64,000 nucleotides of DNA. Source: Cupriavidus laharis. Its GTDB lineage: Bacteria; Pseudomonadota; Gammaproteobacteria; Burkholderiales; Burkholderiaceae. A program made the position numbers and the translations under genes. Location: the NCBI RefSeq assembly GCF_914271435.1, contig NZ_CAJZAI010000003.1, positions 496,001-560,000 of the forward strand, read 5' to 3'. The notes below the pieces were generated by a model. The model did not search any database, had not been told where the DNA came from, and saw nothing but the letters and a program-made list of their open reading frames with translations. Positions 7,204 through 18,708 of the stretch are shown here, piece after piece (position 1 is the stretch's first letter; each line of letters starts with the position of its first letter).

Positions 7204-8340
7204 ATGTTTGACTACACGATCCTGAAGCTGGTCTGGTGGCTTCTGGTGGGGGTGCTGCTTGTCGGTTTTGCCATCATGGACGGGCACGACATGGGTGTCG
7301 GCACATTGTTGCCCTTCATCGGCCGCAGCGACGAAGAGCGACGCGTCGTCATCAACACGGTCGGCCCGCACTGGGATGGCAACCAGGTATGGTTCATCAC
7401 CGGCGGGGGAGCCATCTTCGCGGCCTGGCCGCTGGTCTATGCCACTGCGTTCAGCGGCTTCTACTGGGCCATGCTCGCCGTGCTCTGGGCCTTGTTCTTC
7501 CGCCCGGTCGGCTTCGACTACCGGAGCAAGATCCACGACCCGCGCTGGCGCCGCACCTGGGACTGGGGCCTGTTCATCGGAGGGGCCGTGCCGCCGCTGA
7601 TCTTCGGCGTGGCGTTCGGGAACCTGCTGCAGGGCGTGCCATACCATTTCGACGCCTACATGGTGTCGACCTACACGGGCAGTTTCTGGGCGCTGCTCAA
7701 TCCCTTTGCCCTGCTTGCCGGCGTGGTCAGCAGCGCCATGGTCACCATGCATGGCGCCGCGTATCTTGCCCACCGCACGCAGGGGGTGCTGCAGCAGCGC
7801 GCGGTCCGCGCGACCGGCTGGGCAGCGCTGGCCATGTGCGTGACCTTCGTTGCCGCGGGACTGTGGGTCGGCAAGCTGGACGGATACCGGATCGCCTCGG
7901 CGATCGAATCGGCCGCCGTCGCGGACCCGACCGCCAAGGCGGTGGTGCGCGAGGCCGGCGCCTGGCTGGCCAACTACGCACGCGTGCCCGCGCTGTGGAT
8001 GCTGCCCGTGCTGGCCGTTGCGGGCGCGCTGTCCGGAGTCTGGCTGCAGCGGCTGGGGCGCACGCTTGCCGCGTTCGTTGCGACGAGCCTGAGCATGACA
8101 GGCGTGATCGGCACGGCGGGCGCGAGCATGTTCCCGTTCATCATGCCATCGAGCAGCATGCCGGCCCATAGCCTGACGGTCTGGGACAGCGTTTCCAGCC
8201 AGCTGACGCTGACGATCATGCTGTGCGCGACCGTCGTGTTCATGCCCCTCGTGATCGGCTACACATCATGGGCTTACCGCGTGATGCGCGGCAAGGTGAC
8301 GGTCGAATACGTCAAGGCCAACGAGCACAGCGCCTACTGA
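7204..8340 (+). CDS. cydB: Cytochrome bd ubiquinol oxidase subunit II
   Basis: A 378-residue membrane protein with the typical start MFDYTILKLVWWLLVG, the AIMDGHDMGVG motif in the first helix, and GPHWDGNQVWFITGGGA, all typical of CydB. It is the structural partner of CydA in the inner membrane. It starts 10 bp after cydA with a GAGGAG-like site. The order cydA-cydB-cydX-ybgE is the same as in enteric bacteria. Confidence 0.95.
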   Translation: MFDYTILKLVWWLLVGVLLVGFAIMDGHDMGVGTLLPFIGRSDEERRVVINTVGPHWDGNQVWFITGGGAIFAAWPLVYATAFSGFYWAMLAVLWALFFRPVGFDYRSKIHDPRWRRTWDWGLFIGGAVPPLIFGVAFGNLLQGVPYHFDAYMVSTYTGSFWALLNPFALLAGVVSSAMVTMHGAAYLAHRTQGVLQQRAVRATGWAALAMCVTFVAAGLWVGKLDGYRIASAIESAAVADPTAKAVVREAGAWLANYARVPALWMLPVLAVAGALSGVWLQRLGRTLAAFVATSLSMTGVIGTAGASMFPFIMPSSSMPAHSLTVWDSVSSQLTLTIMLCATVVFMPLVIGYTSWAYRVMRGKVTVEYVKANEHSAY

Positions 8341-8358
8341 TATCAAAGGAGTTTGCGA

Positions 8359-8475
8359 ATGTGGTACTTCAGCTGGGTTCTCGGCGTGGGGTTTGCCGTC
8401 CTGCTTGCCGTGATGAACGCCATGTGGGGCGAGAACGAGGAGGCGCGCCGCGCCAGCCGTGAGGAAGACGCATGA
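8359..8475 (+). CDS. cydX: Cytochrome bd accessory subunit CydX
   Basis: A 38-residue protein starting MWYFSWVLGVGFAVLLAVMN, with one membrane helix and an acidic/basic tail ending EEARRASREEDA. Length, the MWYFSW start and the Trp-Gly-Glu after the helix match CydX (37 residues in E. coli), which stabilises the hemes of cytochrome bd. An AAAGGAG site lies 7 bp upstream of the ATG. Its stop codon overlaps the next start (ATGA at 8472-8475). Confidence 0.9.
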   Translation: MWYFSWVLGVGFAVLLAVMNAMWGENEEARRASREEDA

Positions 8476-8750
8476 GGCGGCCGGTGAAGCCACAACGGCC
8501 TGGCTTGCACTGGCCGGCCTTGATGGCAGGCGTCGCCGTCATGCTTGTCGTTAGTGTTGATCCCCGCTTTCTGATCTCGGCCAATCCTGGCCGCACGCAT
8601 CTTGCTGCGGCCTTGCTGTGCTGGGCGATGAGCGCGGCACTGGTTCGCGGTGTCGGCTTTGTTCCGGTGCATGCCGCGGCGCGCCGGCTGCTCTCCGGCT
8701 GGGCGAGCGCGGTAGCGCTGGCCGCTTGCCTCGCGGCGCGATTCGCTTAG
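8472..8750 (+). CDS. ybgE: cyd operon YbgE family membrane protein
   Basis: A 92-residue protein with three hydrophobic segments (about 15-30, 42-60 and 74-90) and the GVGF-P-R-WA pattern near the third helix that marks YbgE-type proteins. It overlaps cydX by four bases, as the last gene of the bd operon. Its role in bd oxidase assembly is not established. Confidence 0.8.
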   Translation: MRRPVKPQRPGLHWPALMAGVAVMLVVSVDPRFLISANPGRTHLAAALLCWAMSAALVRGVGFVPVHAAARRLLSGWASAVALAACLAARFA

Positions 8751-8764
8751 CCGCCGGATCTTGA

Positions 8765-9598
8765 GTGAATGAACAGATGGAAAACATTGTTGCCACCAGC
8801 GCGGCATTGGGCGCCGTCGTCGGCCTCATCCTCGCGCTCACGGGTGCGGGCGGCGCCATTCTTGCCGTACCGCTGTTGCTTTTTGTCCTGCACCTGAACG
8901 TGGCGGAGGCGGCACCGGTCGCCTTGCTCGCGGTAGGCCTGTCGGCTGCCGTCGGCGCAATGCTTGGACTACGTGCCGGCGTCGTGCGCTACCGCGCCGC
9001 GCTGCTGATGGCGGTGTCGGGCACGTTGGTCTCGCCCGTTGGCCTGTGGTTTGCCCATCGCCTGCCCAACGGCCCTCTGACGCTGCTCTTTGCCGCCGTG
9101 CTGGCGTTCGTGGCATGGCGGATGTTCAGGCAGGCAGCCGGGGGCAGGGCGCTACAGGCAGCTGAAGCCGTCCAATTCGCACAGCCTTGCCAGCTCGACA
9201 ACCAAACGGGACGCTTTGTCTGGACTGCCTTGTGCACGCGTGCCCTCGCGCTGTCGGGCGCAGGCGCAGGCTTTCTATCGGGGCTGCTTGGCGTTGGCGG
9301 CGGCTTTGTCATCGTTCCCGCCTTGAAGAAAGTCACCAATGCGCCGCTGCATACCATTGTCGCGACATCCCTGTCGGTCATCACGCTGGTGTCGGCTTCC
9401 GGCGTCATCACGACCGCCATTGCCGGACGTATGGACTGGCAGGTCGGCGTGCCGTTCGCCGCCGGTGCCATGCTGGCGATGCTGGGTGGCCGATTGCTCG
9501 CGAGCCGGCTCAGCGGCGCAAGGCTGCAGCAAGGTTTTGCCGTGGTCGCAGGCCTGATCGCTATCGGCATGGTGGCGAAGGTGGTGATGGCAGGCTGA
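8765..9598 (+). CDS. TauE/SafE family sulfite/anion exporter
   Basis: A 277-residue protein with about eight hydrophobic helices in two similar halves (GLILALTGAGGAILAVPLLL near the N-terminus and AGFLSGLLGVGGGFVIVPAL in the middle), the internal duplication of the TauE/SafE family. Members export sulfite or organosulfur anions. It is 14 bp after ybgE and on the same strand, so it is probably the last gene of the FisR-controlled run. Persulfide dioxygenase makes sulfite, so sulfite export is the natural reading. The GTG at 8765 and the ATG at 8777 are both possible starts. Confidence 0.82.
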   Translation: MNEQMENIVATSAALGAVVGLILALTGAGGAILAVPLLLFVLHLNVAEAAPVALLAVGLSAAVGAMLGLRAGVVRYRAALLMAVSGTLVSPVGLWFAHRLPNGPLTLLFAAVLAFVAWRMFRQAAGGRALQAAEAVQFAQPCQLDNQTGRFVWTALCTRALALSGAGAGFLSGLLGVGGGFVIVPALKKVTNAPLHTIVATSLSVITLVSASGVITTAIAGRMDWQVGVPFAAGAMLAMLGGRLLASRLSGARLQQGFAVVAGLIAIGMVAKVVMAG

Positions 9599-9809
9599 TG
9601 CGAACAAACAAGCCGCCTGGGCAGGGTGGGACGCTATTGGCAGAGTACGTGGTCAATGTCTCCGCCTATTTCACGCGGCAGCCGAGGCCGGACCTCGGGG
9701 CGCGAGTGAAAGACTGGCCGAAGGGGGGCAAGCCGAATGATGCGCGCTGGGCTTGCGTTCCGCCGTATATTCACAGGGGCGCAGCGATGCGGTCTCGGCG
9801 GGGAAGATA

Positions 9810-10362
9810 TGCGATCCAGATTGCCGTCGGCATGGGGGCGCGTGTCACCGTACTGGATCGGAACGTCGATCGCCTGCGGCATCTGGGGCTTGGCTACGGC
9901 AATCGGCTGGTAACACTCTATTCCAGTGCGGACGCCATCGAGCGCGCCTTGCTCACGGCCGATGCGGTGATCGGTGCGGTCCTGGTGACCGGCGACGAGG
10001 CGCCCAAACTAGTGACGCGCGCGATGGTTGCCCGTATGAAGGCCGGTTCCGTTGTGGTGGACGTAGCGATCGATCAGGGGGGCTGCTGCGAGACTTCGCG
10101 CCCCACCAGCCATACGGATCCGGTCTATGTCGTGGACGGGGTGCTGCACTACTGTGTGACCAACATGCCGGCGGCCGTTGCCAGGACATCCACCTTTGCC
10201 TTGAACAACGCCACGATCGGGTATGCAATGGCAATTGCTGACAAAGGCTGGTCCCGCGCACTCGGCGAAGATCCTTGCCTGCGTGCCGGTCTGAACATTT
10301 GTCGCGGTAACGTGACCTATGCGGCAGCGTCAGCGCTTGCATGTCGGGCAACGAGCGACATG
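9810..10362 (+). pseudogene. Alanine dehydrogenase, 3' remnant
   Basis: From about 9810 the frame reads AIQIAVGMGARVTVLDRNVD, then LRHLGLGYGNRLVTLYSS, ADAVIGAVLVTGDEAPKLVT, MKAGSVVVDVAIDQGGCCET and a C-terminal NNATIGYAMAIADKGW, which is the C-terminal half of alanine dehydrogenase (NAD-binding domain onward). The catalytic N-terminal half and the first glycines of the NAD loop are missing; the preceding codons do not resemble the family. Alanine dehydrogenase interconverts alanine and pyruvate, but this copy cannot be active. Confidence 0.8.
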
Positions 10363-10656
10363 GGGAAGCGATGGACTTAGCCGCCACGCTTGAGAGCCAC
10401 CGCGTGAGCGAAAGCCATGGCGCAAGCGAGCGCCGCTTCTACCTCCGGTCGTGCGATCGAGCGGCGATGAGCGTCGTGTGCGCAATAAGGGAATTTCCCC
10501 GCCGCAGCGGAGGACTGGAAGCAAAATTGTTTTGCTTTCTCCCGTTTCCGATCAATGCGTGCCTTACTGGAGGCCTATATTTCTTGCAGAAGAAAGATTT
10601 CCCTTGTTGCCGCTCGGCGCGGCGACAAGCGTCGTGTGCCTTCAATGGAGGTCGGT

Positions 10657-11259
10657 ATGAGCTATCACCTGGAAGGTCGTCTGCTCGAGGTCTGCAACTG
10701 CAAAGTCCTGTGCCCGTGCTGGATTGGCGAGGATCCCGACAATGGCACCTGCGACACCATTGTCGCGTGGCACATGGACAAAGGAACGATCGACGGCGTC
10801 GACGTGAGCGGCAATACCATTGCGGCCGTAGCGCATGTGCCCGGCAATATCCTGGAAGGCAACTGGACTGCCGCGATCTACATCGACGACAAAGCCTCAA
10901 AGGAGCAGGAAGAGGCGCTTCTCAAAGTCTATACCGGCAAAGCCGGCGGCCCGATCGCGGATCTTGTCAAGCTGATCGGCCAGGTTGTTTCGGTGGAGCG
11001 GGCGCCGATCCGCTTCACCGTGGTTCAGGGCAAAGGCGAACTCGAGATCGGTAAGGATTATTATGCCGAACTCGCCCCCTATCTAGGTGCGACTGGTGGT
11101 CAGACCACGCTCTCCGACACCGTTTTCTCGACAGTGCCCGGGGCTCCCGTGTTTGTCGGGAAGGCCCCGACATATCGGTCGCGCAATGCCGCCCTCGGCA
11201 TAGACCTCGACATCCAGAACCATAACGCGCTGCAAAGCATCTTCGTGTTCGACGCATGA
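10657..11259 (+). CDS. DUF1326 domain protein
   Basis: A 200-residue protein starting MSYHLEGRLLEVCNCKVLCP, with a Cys cluster CNCKVLCPCW near residues 13-22 and a later GTCDT, typical of DUF1326. A GGAGG site at 10647-10651 selects the ATG at 10657. It overlaps the next gene (DUF2182) by four bases, a pairing seen in many bacteria. The cysteines suggest metal or thiol chemistry, but no function is known. Bases 10381-10656 before it hold no gene that I can support. Confidence 0.85.
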   Translation: MSYHLEGRLLEVCNCKVLCPCWIGEDPDNGTCDTIVAWHMDKGTIDGVDVSGNTIAAVAHVPGNILEGNWTAAIYIDDKASKEQEEALLKVYTGKAGGPIADLVKLIGQVVSVERAPIRFTVVQGKGELEIGKDYYAELAPYLGATGGQTTLSDTVFSTVPGAPVFVGKAPTYRSRNAALGIDLDIQNHNALQSIFVFDA

Positions 11260-12074
11260 GCAGGGCAGCAGGCCTGGCGTCGCGCGGCGGCGCCTCGCGC
11301 CACTATCAGGTGTTCTTTCCGCTACTGGCCGCGCTGATTGCGTGCGCGTGGGTGGCGCTCTGGGCTTGGGCACGCAGTCCGTACGGGCGCTATCTCGAGC
11401 ACGGCGACTGGACTGCTTCCGGGCCGGCGGCGCTACTGTGCCGAGCCATTCCCGCCGGCGATGTCGTCGTGCCGCTGGTGCTCTACGCCGCCGCGTGGAT
11501 ACTCATGACGGCTGCCATGATGTTGCCGACCACATTGCCGCTGATCAACGCCTTCGACCGCCTGACGGCACAGCGCCCGGACCACGGGCGCCTGGTCGCC
11601 TTGCTCCTGCTCGGCTACATGACCGCATGGGGAGCTTTCGGCTTGCTGGCGCACGCGCTTCACAGCGCAGTGCTGTCCCTGCTCGCCGGCGTTCCCGCCC
11701 TGGCTTGGCACGGCTGGCTGATTGGCGTGGGGATCATTGCATTGGCCGGCGCGTTCCAGTTCAGCAGGTTCAAGTACCAGTGCCTGGAAAAATGCCGCAC
11801 GCCGTTGAGTTTCATTATGGCGCGCTGGCGTGGCCAGGCGGAGGCGGGGCACGCCTTCGCGCTTGGCGTGCAGCACGGCCTGTTCTGCGTCGGGTGCTGC
11901 TGGGCGCTAATGCTGCTGATGTTTGGGCTTGGCGCCGGCAGCCTTGGCTGGATGCTCCTGCTGGCGGCGGCGATGGCGGTTGAAAAGAACGTTCGCTGGG
12001 GCCGGTTCCTGCGCAGGCCGCTCGGCGTCGCGCTTCTCTCGTGGGCAGTCGTCCTGGTGGCGACTCATGTCTGA
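11256..12074 (+). CDS. DUF2182 membrane protein
   Basis: A 272-residue inner-membrane protein with about six helices, including WILMTAAMMLPTTLPL and HGLFCVGCCWALMLLMFGLG. The AAMMxP and the CVGCCW cysteines are typical of DUF2182, described as a predicted metal-binding membrane family. The ATG overlaps the stop of the DUF1326 gene (ATGA), so the two are translated together and probably act together. Function unknown. Confidence 0.85.
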   Translation: MSRAAGLASRGGASRHYQVFFPLLAALIACAWVALWAWARSPYGRYLEHGDWTASGPAALLCRAIPAGDVVVPLVLYAAAWILMTAAMMLPTTLPLINAFDRLTAQRPDHGRLVALLLLGYMTAWGAFGLLAHALHSAVLSLLAGVPALAWHGWLIGVGIIALAGAFQFSRFKYQCLEKCRTPLSFIMARWRGQAEAGHAFALGVQHGLFCVGCCWALMLLMFGLGAGSLGWMLLLAAAMAVEKNVRWGRFLRRPLGVALLSWAVVLVATHV

Positions 12075-12189
12075 ACCGCGCACAGTGGTCGCGCGCGATG
12101 AAGCCCCTGGCGTATCGGCGGTCTGACGCCGCGTCAGGGAGAATGGTCGCGCCGGCAGCCAGCGGAACCCGCTTGCAGAGGCGGGATGA

Positions 12190-12219
12190 GTCATTCGAAG
12201 GTCATTCGAAGGCTATACT
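12190..12219 (+). promoter_or_regulatory. Direct repeat and -10 box before the stress-protein gene
   Basis: GTCATTCGAAG occurs twice head-to-tail (12190-12200, 12201-12211), followed at once by TATACT at 12214-12219, a good -10 box. The repeats fill the -35 and spacer region, so a regulator binding there would control the promoter directly. The rest of 12075-12348 shows nothing clear. Confidence 0.45.
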
Positions 12220-12348
12220 GAACTCAGCAGACATGCACCCGAAAGAAGCCGGCGACGCACTTGCGCAGGTGCACTCGCTCAATGGCGTGCCGGCGCGAAC
12301 CTGATGGCTGTGCCCCCGCTGGCTGCCAACGGGGGTAAGGAGCATGGC

Positions 12349-12786
12349 ATGTTCAGACATCTTCTTGTGGCGGTAGACGGCTCCGCGCTGTCCGAGTCAG
12401 CCTTCCGCAAGGCGTTGGTATTTGCGCAGGAAACGCAGGCCAGCATCACGGCGGTGCGTGCCTGTCCGGACTTCCACGTTACGACATATCACACGGAAAT
12501 GCTCACCGACACCCGCGAGCAGTTCGAAGAGGCAGTCATTGAGGACGCGGGGAAGTACCTCGAGCGCATTGCGGGAGAGGCCGCCACCGCTGGTGTGCCT
12601 TGTGACACGAGCTGCGAGGTCAACGACCACCCTTATGCCGCCATTATCAAGACTGCGGAAGACAAGGATTGTGATTTGATTGTCATGGCGTCACACGGAC
12701 GCCGCGGGGTAAAAGGGTTGTTGATTGGGAGCGAGACCCTGAAGGTGCTCACTCACAGCAGGATTCCAGTGTTGGTATACCGCTGA
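12349..12786 (+). CDS. Universal stress protein UspA family
   Basis: A 145-residue single-domain Usp: MFRHLLVAVDGSALSESAFR at the start, DLIVMASHGRRGVKGLLIGS as the nucleotide-binding loop G-2x-G-9x-G-S, then VLTHSRIPVLVYR at the end. The AAGGAG at 12337-12342 selects the ATG at 12349 rather than the upstream ATG at 12304. The family binds ATP and is induced in growth arrest or stress. The target is unknown. Confidence 0.9.
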   Translation: MFRHLLVAVDGSALSESAFRKALVFAQETQASITAVRACPDFHVTTYHTEMLTDTREQFEEAVIEDAGKYLERIAGEAATAGVPCDTSCEVNDHPYAAIIKTAEDKDCDLIVMASHGRRGVKGLLIGSETLKVLTHSRIPVLVYR

Positions 12787-12830
12787 ACACGTGGAGGCCT
12801 GGCGTGGCCGCCAGGCAGGGAAACCTTGTC

Positions 12831-13025
12831 ATGAGTAATCGCCGCTATGTCGTCACGATTGACCAACCCAGGGACGTCTCAGACGAGCAGATGGCGGAGT
12901 ACATCAAGCTTGCCATCGCCAGTTGGGGCGCGGGCTTGCCGCCGCCTCCGCCGGACAGCCCGTTTTTCGACCTGGACGTGCTGTCGGTCATGGTCGGCAG
13001 CAAGGCGCACAAGCACGATTCGTGA
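12831..13025 (+). CDS. Small conserved hypothetical protein
   Basis: A 64-residue protein (MSNRRYVVTIDQPRDVSDEQ...) ending in a short histidine-rich tail (KAHKHDS). It has one predicted amphipathic helix (DEQMAEYIKLAIASW), then a proline run (LPPPPPDSPF). It lies 44 bp after the stress-protein gene and may be co-transcribed. Codon use and compact folding pattern suggest a real gene. I do not recognise the family. Bases 13026-13260 beyond it hold nothing that I can support. Confidence 0.5.
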   Translation: MSNRRYVVTIDQPRDVSDEQMAEYIKLAIASWGAGLPPPPPDSPFFDLDVLSVMVGSKAHKHDS

Positions 13026-13260
13026 AGTGCTTGACCGCTCAGCCCTTGTCCGGACTTGCCGGACTCTCTGGTAGCCGGAAGTCATTGCCTCCGCTATCCC
13101 GACTCGCGCTGAGCGAGCCTGTGGCCGGCAAGCTCCAACACGACCAGCGCGCGGTGACCGCATTACGCGGAGGCAAGGCGGGCGGACGGGGGTTACCCTG
13201 AACTGACCGGGTACTTCCAGCGCCTCACTCTTTAACTTGAGGCTCGGCCCCGCGGCGCGT

Positions 13261-13461
13261 TCAGCGTTGGAAGATCCAGATCACGACCGACACCACCACC
13301 GACACCAGGATGCAGGTCGTGATCGGGAAGTAGAAGCTGAACCCGTCCCGGATGATATGGATATCGCCGGGCAGCCGCCCGAGCGGCAGCTTCGACAGCC
13401 AGGGCCAGGTAGCGGCGGCGGCGATCAACAGGCCGCCGAGGACGAGAAGCAGGCGTTGCAT
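13261..13461 (-). CDS. DUF2905 family membrane protein
   Basis: A 66-residue protein with two helices (residues 3-19 and 46-63) separated by LGRLPGDIHIIRDGFSFYFP, which is the signature loop of DUF2905. Small inner-membrane protein, function unknown. It is convergent with the upstream hypothetical gene. Confidence 0.85.
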   Translation of the reverse strand: MQRLLLVLGGLLIAAAATWPWLSKLPLGRLPGDIHIIRDGFSFYFPITTCILVSVVVSVVIWIFQR

Positions 13462-13586
13462 GGGTGGGTCGATCAGGTTCTGCCATGTTCTGAAGCGTTG
13501 GACCGACCGCGTGGGCGAAGGATTCCGCCCACGTCCGTGGCGCCGTCAGCAGGAGCCGTGCGAACCCTGCGCCAGATCGCGCCTGG

Positions 13587-14297
13587 CTACCATGGAATCG
13601 ACCGGCGATCGCGGAAGAAGCCACCGGTGGGGCCATCGTCGGGCAGCGTTGCCAGCCAGACCACGGTGTCGATGCCCTGCTCGGGCGAGCGCGGCGCATC
13701 GGGGCCGCCCAGGTCGGTGCGACACCAGCCGGGACACACCGAGTTGACCTTGACGCCACGATCGGCCATCTCGGCGGCCAGGATGCGCGTGACGGCATTT
13801 AGCGCGGCTTTCGAGATTCGGTAGGCCGGCACGCCGCTGCCCATCTCCGCCAGTTGTCCCATGCCCGAAGCCAGGTTGACCACCCGGCCAGCGCGGCTGG
13901 CGCGCAGCAGCGGCGCCAACGCCTGGGTGGTCCGCAGCACGCCGAAAAGGTTGGTTTCCAGGGTGCGGCCCAGGGTCTCGAGCGGCAGTTCGAGCAGGCT
14001 GGTGTCATAGTGGTCGAGCGAAACACCAGCGTTGTTGATCAACACGTCCACACGACCGAAGCGCTCAGTCAGCCAGTTGGCGAGCGCAGCCGCCGAGCTG
14101 TCCTCCGTAACGTCAAGTGGGTGGCACGCGATCGGATGGCCCGCAAGCCGGAGCTCTCTCTCCAGCACCTCGAGGTCTGTCGGCTTGCGCGCCGTGGCGA
14201 CGACCAGATGGCCTTCCACGGTAGCCAGCCGGCGCGTGGCTGCACGGCCCAACCCGCGGCTGGCGCCAGTGATGACGGTAATGGGTTGATTGGTCAT
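13587..14297 (-). CDS. Short-chain dehydrogenase/reductase
   Basis: A 236-residue SDR with the NAD(P) loop TGASRGLGRA, the NNAG motif (VLINNAGVS), an active-site Ser region NLASGMGQL and YRISK as the YxxxK catalytic pair. The late PGWCRTDLGG segment is typical of carbonyl-reductase-like SDRs. The substrate cannot be told. It is divergent from the SUF regulator across 283 bp. Confidence 0.85.
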   Translation of the reverse strand: MTNQPITVITGASRGLGRAATRRLATVEGHLVVATARKPTDLEVLERELRLAGHPIACHPLDVTEDSSAAALANWLTERFGRVDVLINNAGVSLDHYDTSLLELPLETLGRTLETNLFGVLRTTQALAPLLRASRAGRVVNLASGMGQLAEMGSGVPAYRISKAALNAVTRILAAEMADRGVKVNSVCPGWCRTDLGGPDAPRSPEQGIDTVVWLATLPDDGPTGGFFRDRRSIPW

Positions 14298-14580
14298 GCC
14301 TGAGTCTCCCCGGCGCTGGCGCGAGGCAGGCCAGCTCTCGCAGCGTTAAAGACTTGCCCGCATCGCACGCCCACGCATCGATAGTTCGCCGTTGCTACAG
14401 GGGTGCAAAGAACTCTTTCCAGTGCCCTGAAAGGTCTCGGTGTTCGCATGCCCCGTAGGGGCAGCTAATCATCTATACACCGTCGACGGTGGCCTGGTGA
14501 TAGCGGATTCTCCGTATCGTGGCCTGACGCGAAACCGGGATGCTGGAACGAATGAGGACCGCCATGGTTCTAATTCACAA

Positions 14581-15066
14581 ATGCTGGTGGCAACGATGCT
14601 CAGACTAAGCAAGCTGACTGACTACGGCACGGTGATCATGACGCACTTGGCGCGAAACCCGGGCCGAATTTGCAGTGCTGCCGAGGTCGCCGCCGCGATC
14701 GGCGTCGCGGTACCGACGACAAGCAAGATTCTGAAGAGGCTGGCAAGGCACCATTTGCTGCAGTCGTTGCGCGGCGCCAATGGCGGCTATCTGTTGGCAC
14801 GAGCGCCGGAACAGATCTCGATCGCACAGGTGATTGACGCCATGGAAGGTCCGGCCGGCATGACCGAGTGCAGTGTTGCAGCCGGTCTGTGTGCACAGGA
14901 ACGTCTGTGCGCCATCCGCGCCAACTGGCAATCGATCAATGGAGTGGTCTTTAGGGCGCTTGATGGTGTGACACTGGCCGATATGGCGCAACCGGTGTTG
15001 CGCCAGGTTGATATTGGCGCCCTGCACGACCGACGCGCACAGGGGCCGCGAGCTGACAATTCGTGA
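14581..15066 (+). CDS. Rrf2-family SUF operon regulator
   Basis: An Rrf2 winged-helix regulator. From the ATG at 14596 it reads [20 protein letters not shown], the typical start of the regulators placed before suf genes in Xanthomonas and related bacteria; the ATG at 14581 is five codons earlier. The three cysteines in [14 protein letters not shown] are placed like the iron-sulfur ligands of IscR/SufR-type proteins. It is 31 bp before sufB and so probably senses Fe-S supply and controls the operon. The upstream region 14298-14580 should hold its promoter; I saw no clear operator. Confidence 0.85.
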   Translation: MLVATMLRLSKLTDYGTVIMTHLARNPGRICSAAEVAAAIGVAVPTTSKILKRLARHHLLQSLRGANGGYLLARAPEQISIAQVIDAMEGPAGMTECSVAAGLCAQERLCAIRANWQSINGVVFRALDGVTLADMAQPVLRQVDIGALHDRRAQGPRADNS

Positions 15067-15097
15067 CTCATGTGACAGTGGCAAGGGAGGGCGGAAC

Positions 15098-16546
<1,449 letters not shown>

Positions 16547-16612
16547 AGGTGGCGCGCACGGGGCGCGCCGCAGGTGCACTGGACGCAGGTGCACTGGAGA
16601 TAGAAGCCAGCC

Positions 16613-17376
<764 letters not shown>

Positions 17377-17380
<4 letters not shown>

Positions 17381-18708
17381 GCGCTAGCGGGCTGGAACAC
17401 TTTCTCGCCGAGTTCGACCGCGTTGAGGCCGCACTGCCCGGCCGCCGCCTGGGTTGGCTTATGCACGCGCGCCGGCAGGCGCTGGATCATTTCGCCCAGG
17501 TCGGGTTCCCCACGCTGCGCCAGGAGGACTGGAAGTACACCAGCGTGGCCGCGCTCGAGAAAAGCGGCTTCGCCGTGGCACTGCCGCAGGCCGGCGGCGG
17601 CCTGGAGGATTCCGTGGCAGCGCAGATCGAGGCGCTCGCCCTTGCCGGCGCGCACCTGATGGTGTTCGTCAATGGCATCCACCAGCCGCAATGGTCGCGC
17701 ATCGGTGCCCTGCCTGCGGGGATGGAGCTCGCCAGCCTCGCCGCCACACTGGAGCGCGCACCGGACTGCCTGGAAGCGCTGATCCTGCGCGGCGCAAGCG
17801 ACTTTCCCTCCGGTTTCGCCGCCTTGAACATGGCGCTCATGACCGACGGCGCCTATATCCGCGTGCCGGCGGGCAGCGCCCCCGAACAGCCGATCGACTT
17901 GCTGTTCCTCGCCACCGCCGGCGAGCTGGCCACCCATGCGCGCAACCTCGTGGTGGCGCAAGCCGGCAGCCGGATCTGCATCGTGGAGCATCATGCGGGC
18001 CTGGATGGCCTGGGCTATTGCACCAATACCATCACTGACATCGTTGCCGAACGTGATGCGCAGGTCGAACATCACAAGCTGCAGCAGGAGAGCCGCAAGG
18101 CCTTCCATATCGCCGGCGTGAGCCTGGATCAGCGGCAGGGTAGCCGCTTCGCGTCCAGTTCCTTTGCCCTTGGCAGCGCCCTGGCGCGGGTGGACATCGA
18201 AGTCGGGCTCAATGCCGAGCATACCGAGTGTTCGCTGGATGGGCTGTACATGACCGCGGGGCGGCAGCATATCGACCACCACACCCGCATCGACCACGCC
18301 AGCCCGCAAAGCACGAGTCGCGAGTTGTATAAAGGCGTGCTGGCGGGCGCCTCACGCGCCGTCTTCAACGGCAAGGTGGTGGTGCATGCCAATGCCCAGC
18401 ACAGCGATGCCCACCAGTCCAACCGCAACCTGCTGCTGTCCGACCAGGCCGAGGTCGACACCAAGCCGCAACTGGAAATCTATGCCGACGACGTCAAATG
18501 CGGTCACGGCGCCACCGTAGGCCAGCTCGATGCCGAGCAGATCTACTACCTGCGCTCGCGCGGCATGGACGATGCCGCGGCGCGTGCCCTGCTGGTCTTT
18601 GCCTTCGCCGAAGAGGTCGTCAGGCGGCTCGGCCCCTCACCATTGCGCACGCGGCTGGAAACGCTCTTGCGCAGCCAGCTGTCCGAACCTGTGAAGGAGC
18701 TGCCATGA
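17377..18708 (+). CDS. sufD: Fe-S cluster assembly protein SufD
   Basis: A 443-residue SufD with the RQEDWKYTSV segment near the N-terminus and the C-terminal core SDQAEVDTKPQLEIYADDVK followed by CGHGATVGQLDAEQIYYLRS, both family hallmarks. It pairs with SufB in the scaffold complex and is linked to iron entry. It overlaps sufC and sufS by four bases each, so translation of the three is coupled. Confidence 0.95.

Noticed and set aside
10521-10535. GCAAAA-TTG-TTTTGC hairpin as a terminator
   Set aside because: Stem is weak and the gene upstream is a pseudogene ending 160 bp earlier; function cannot be supported.
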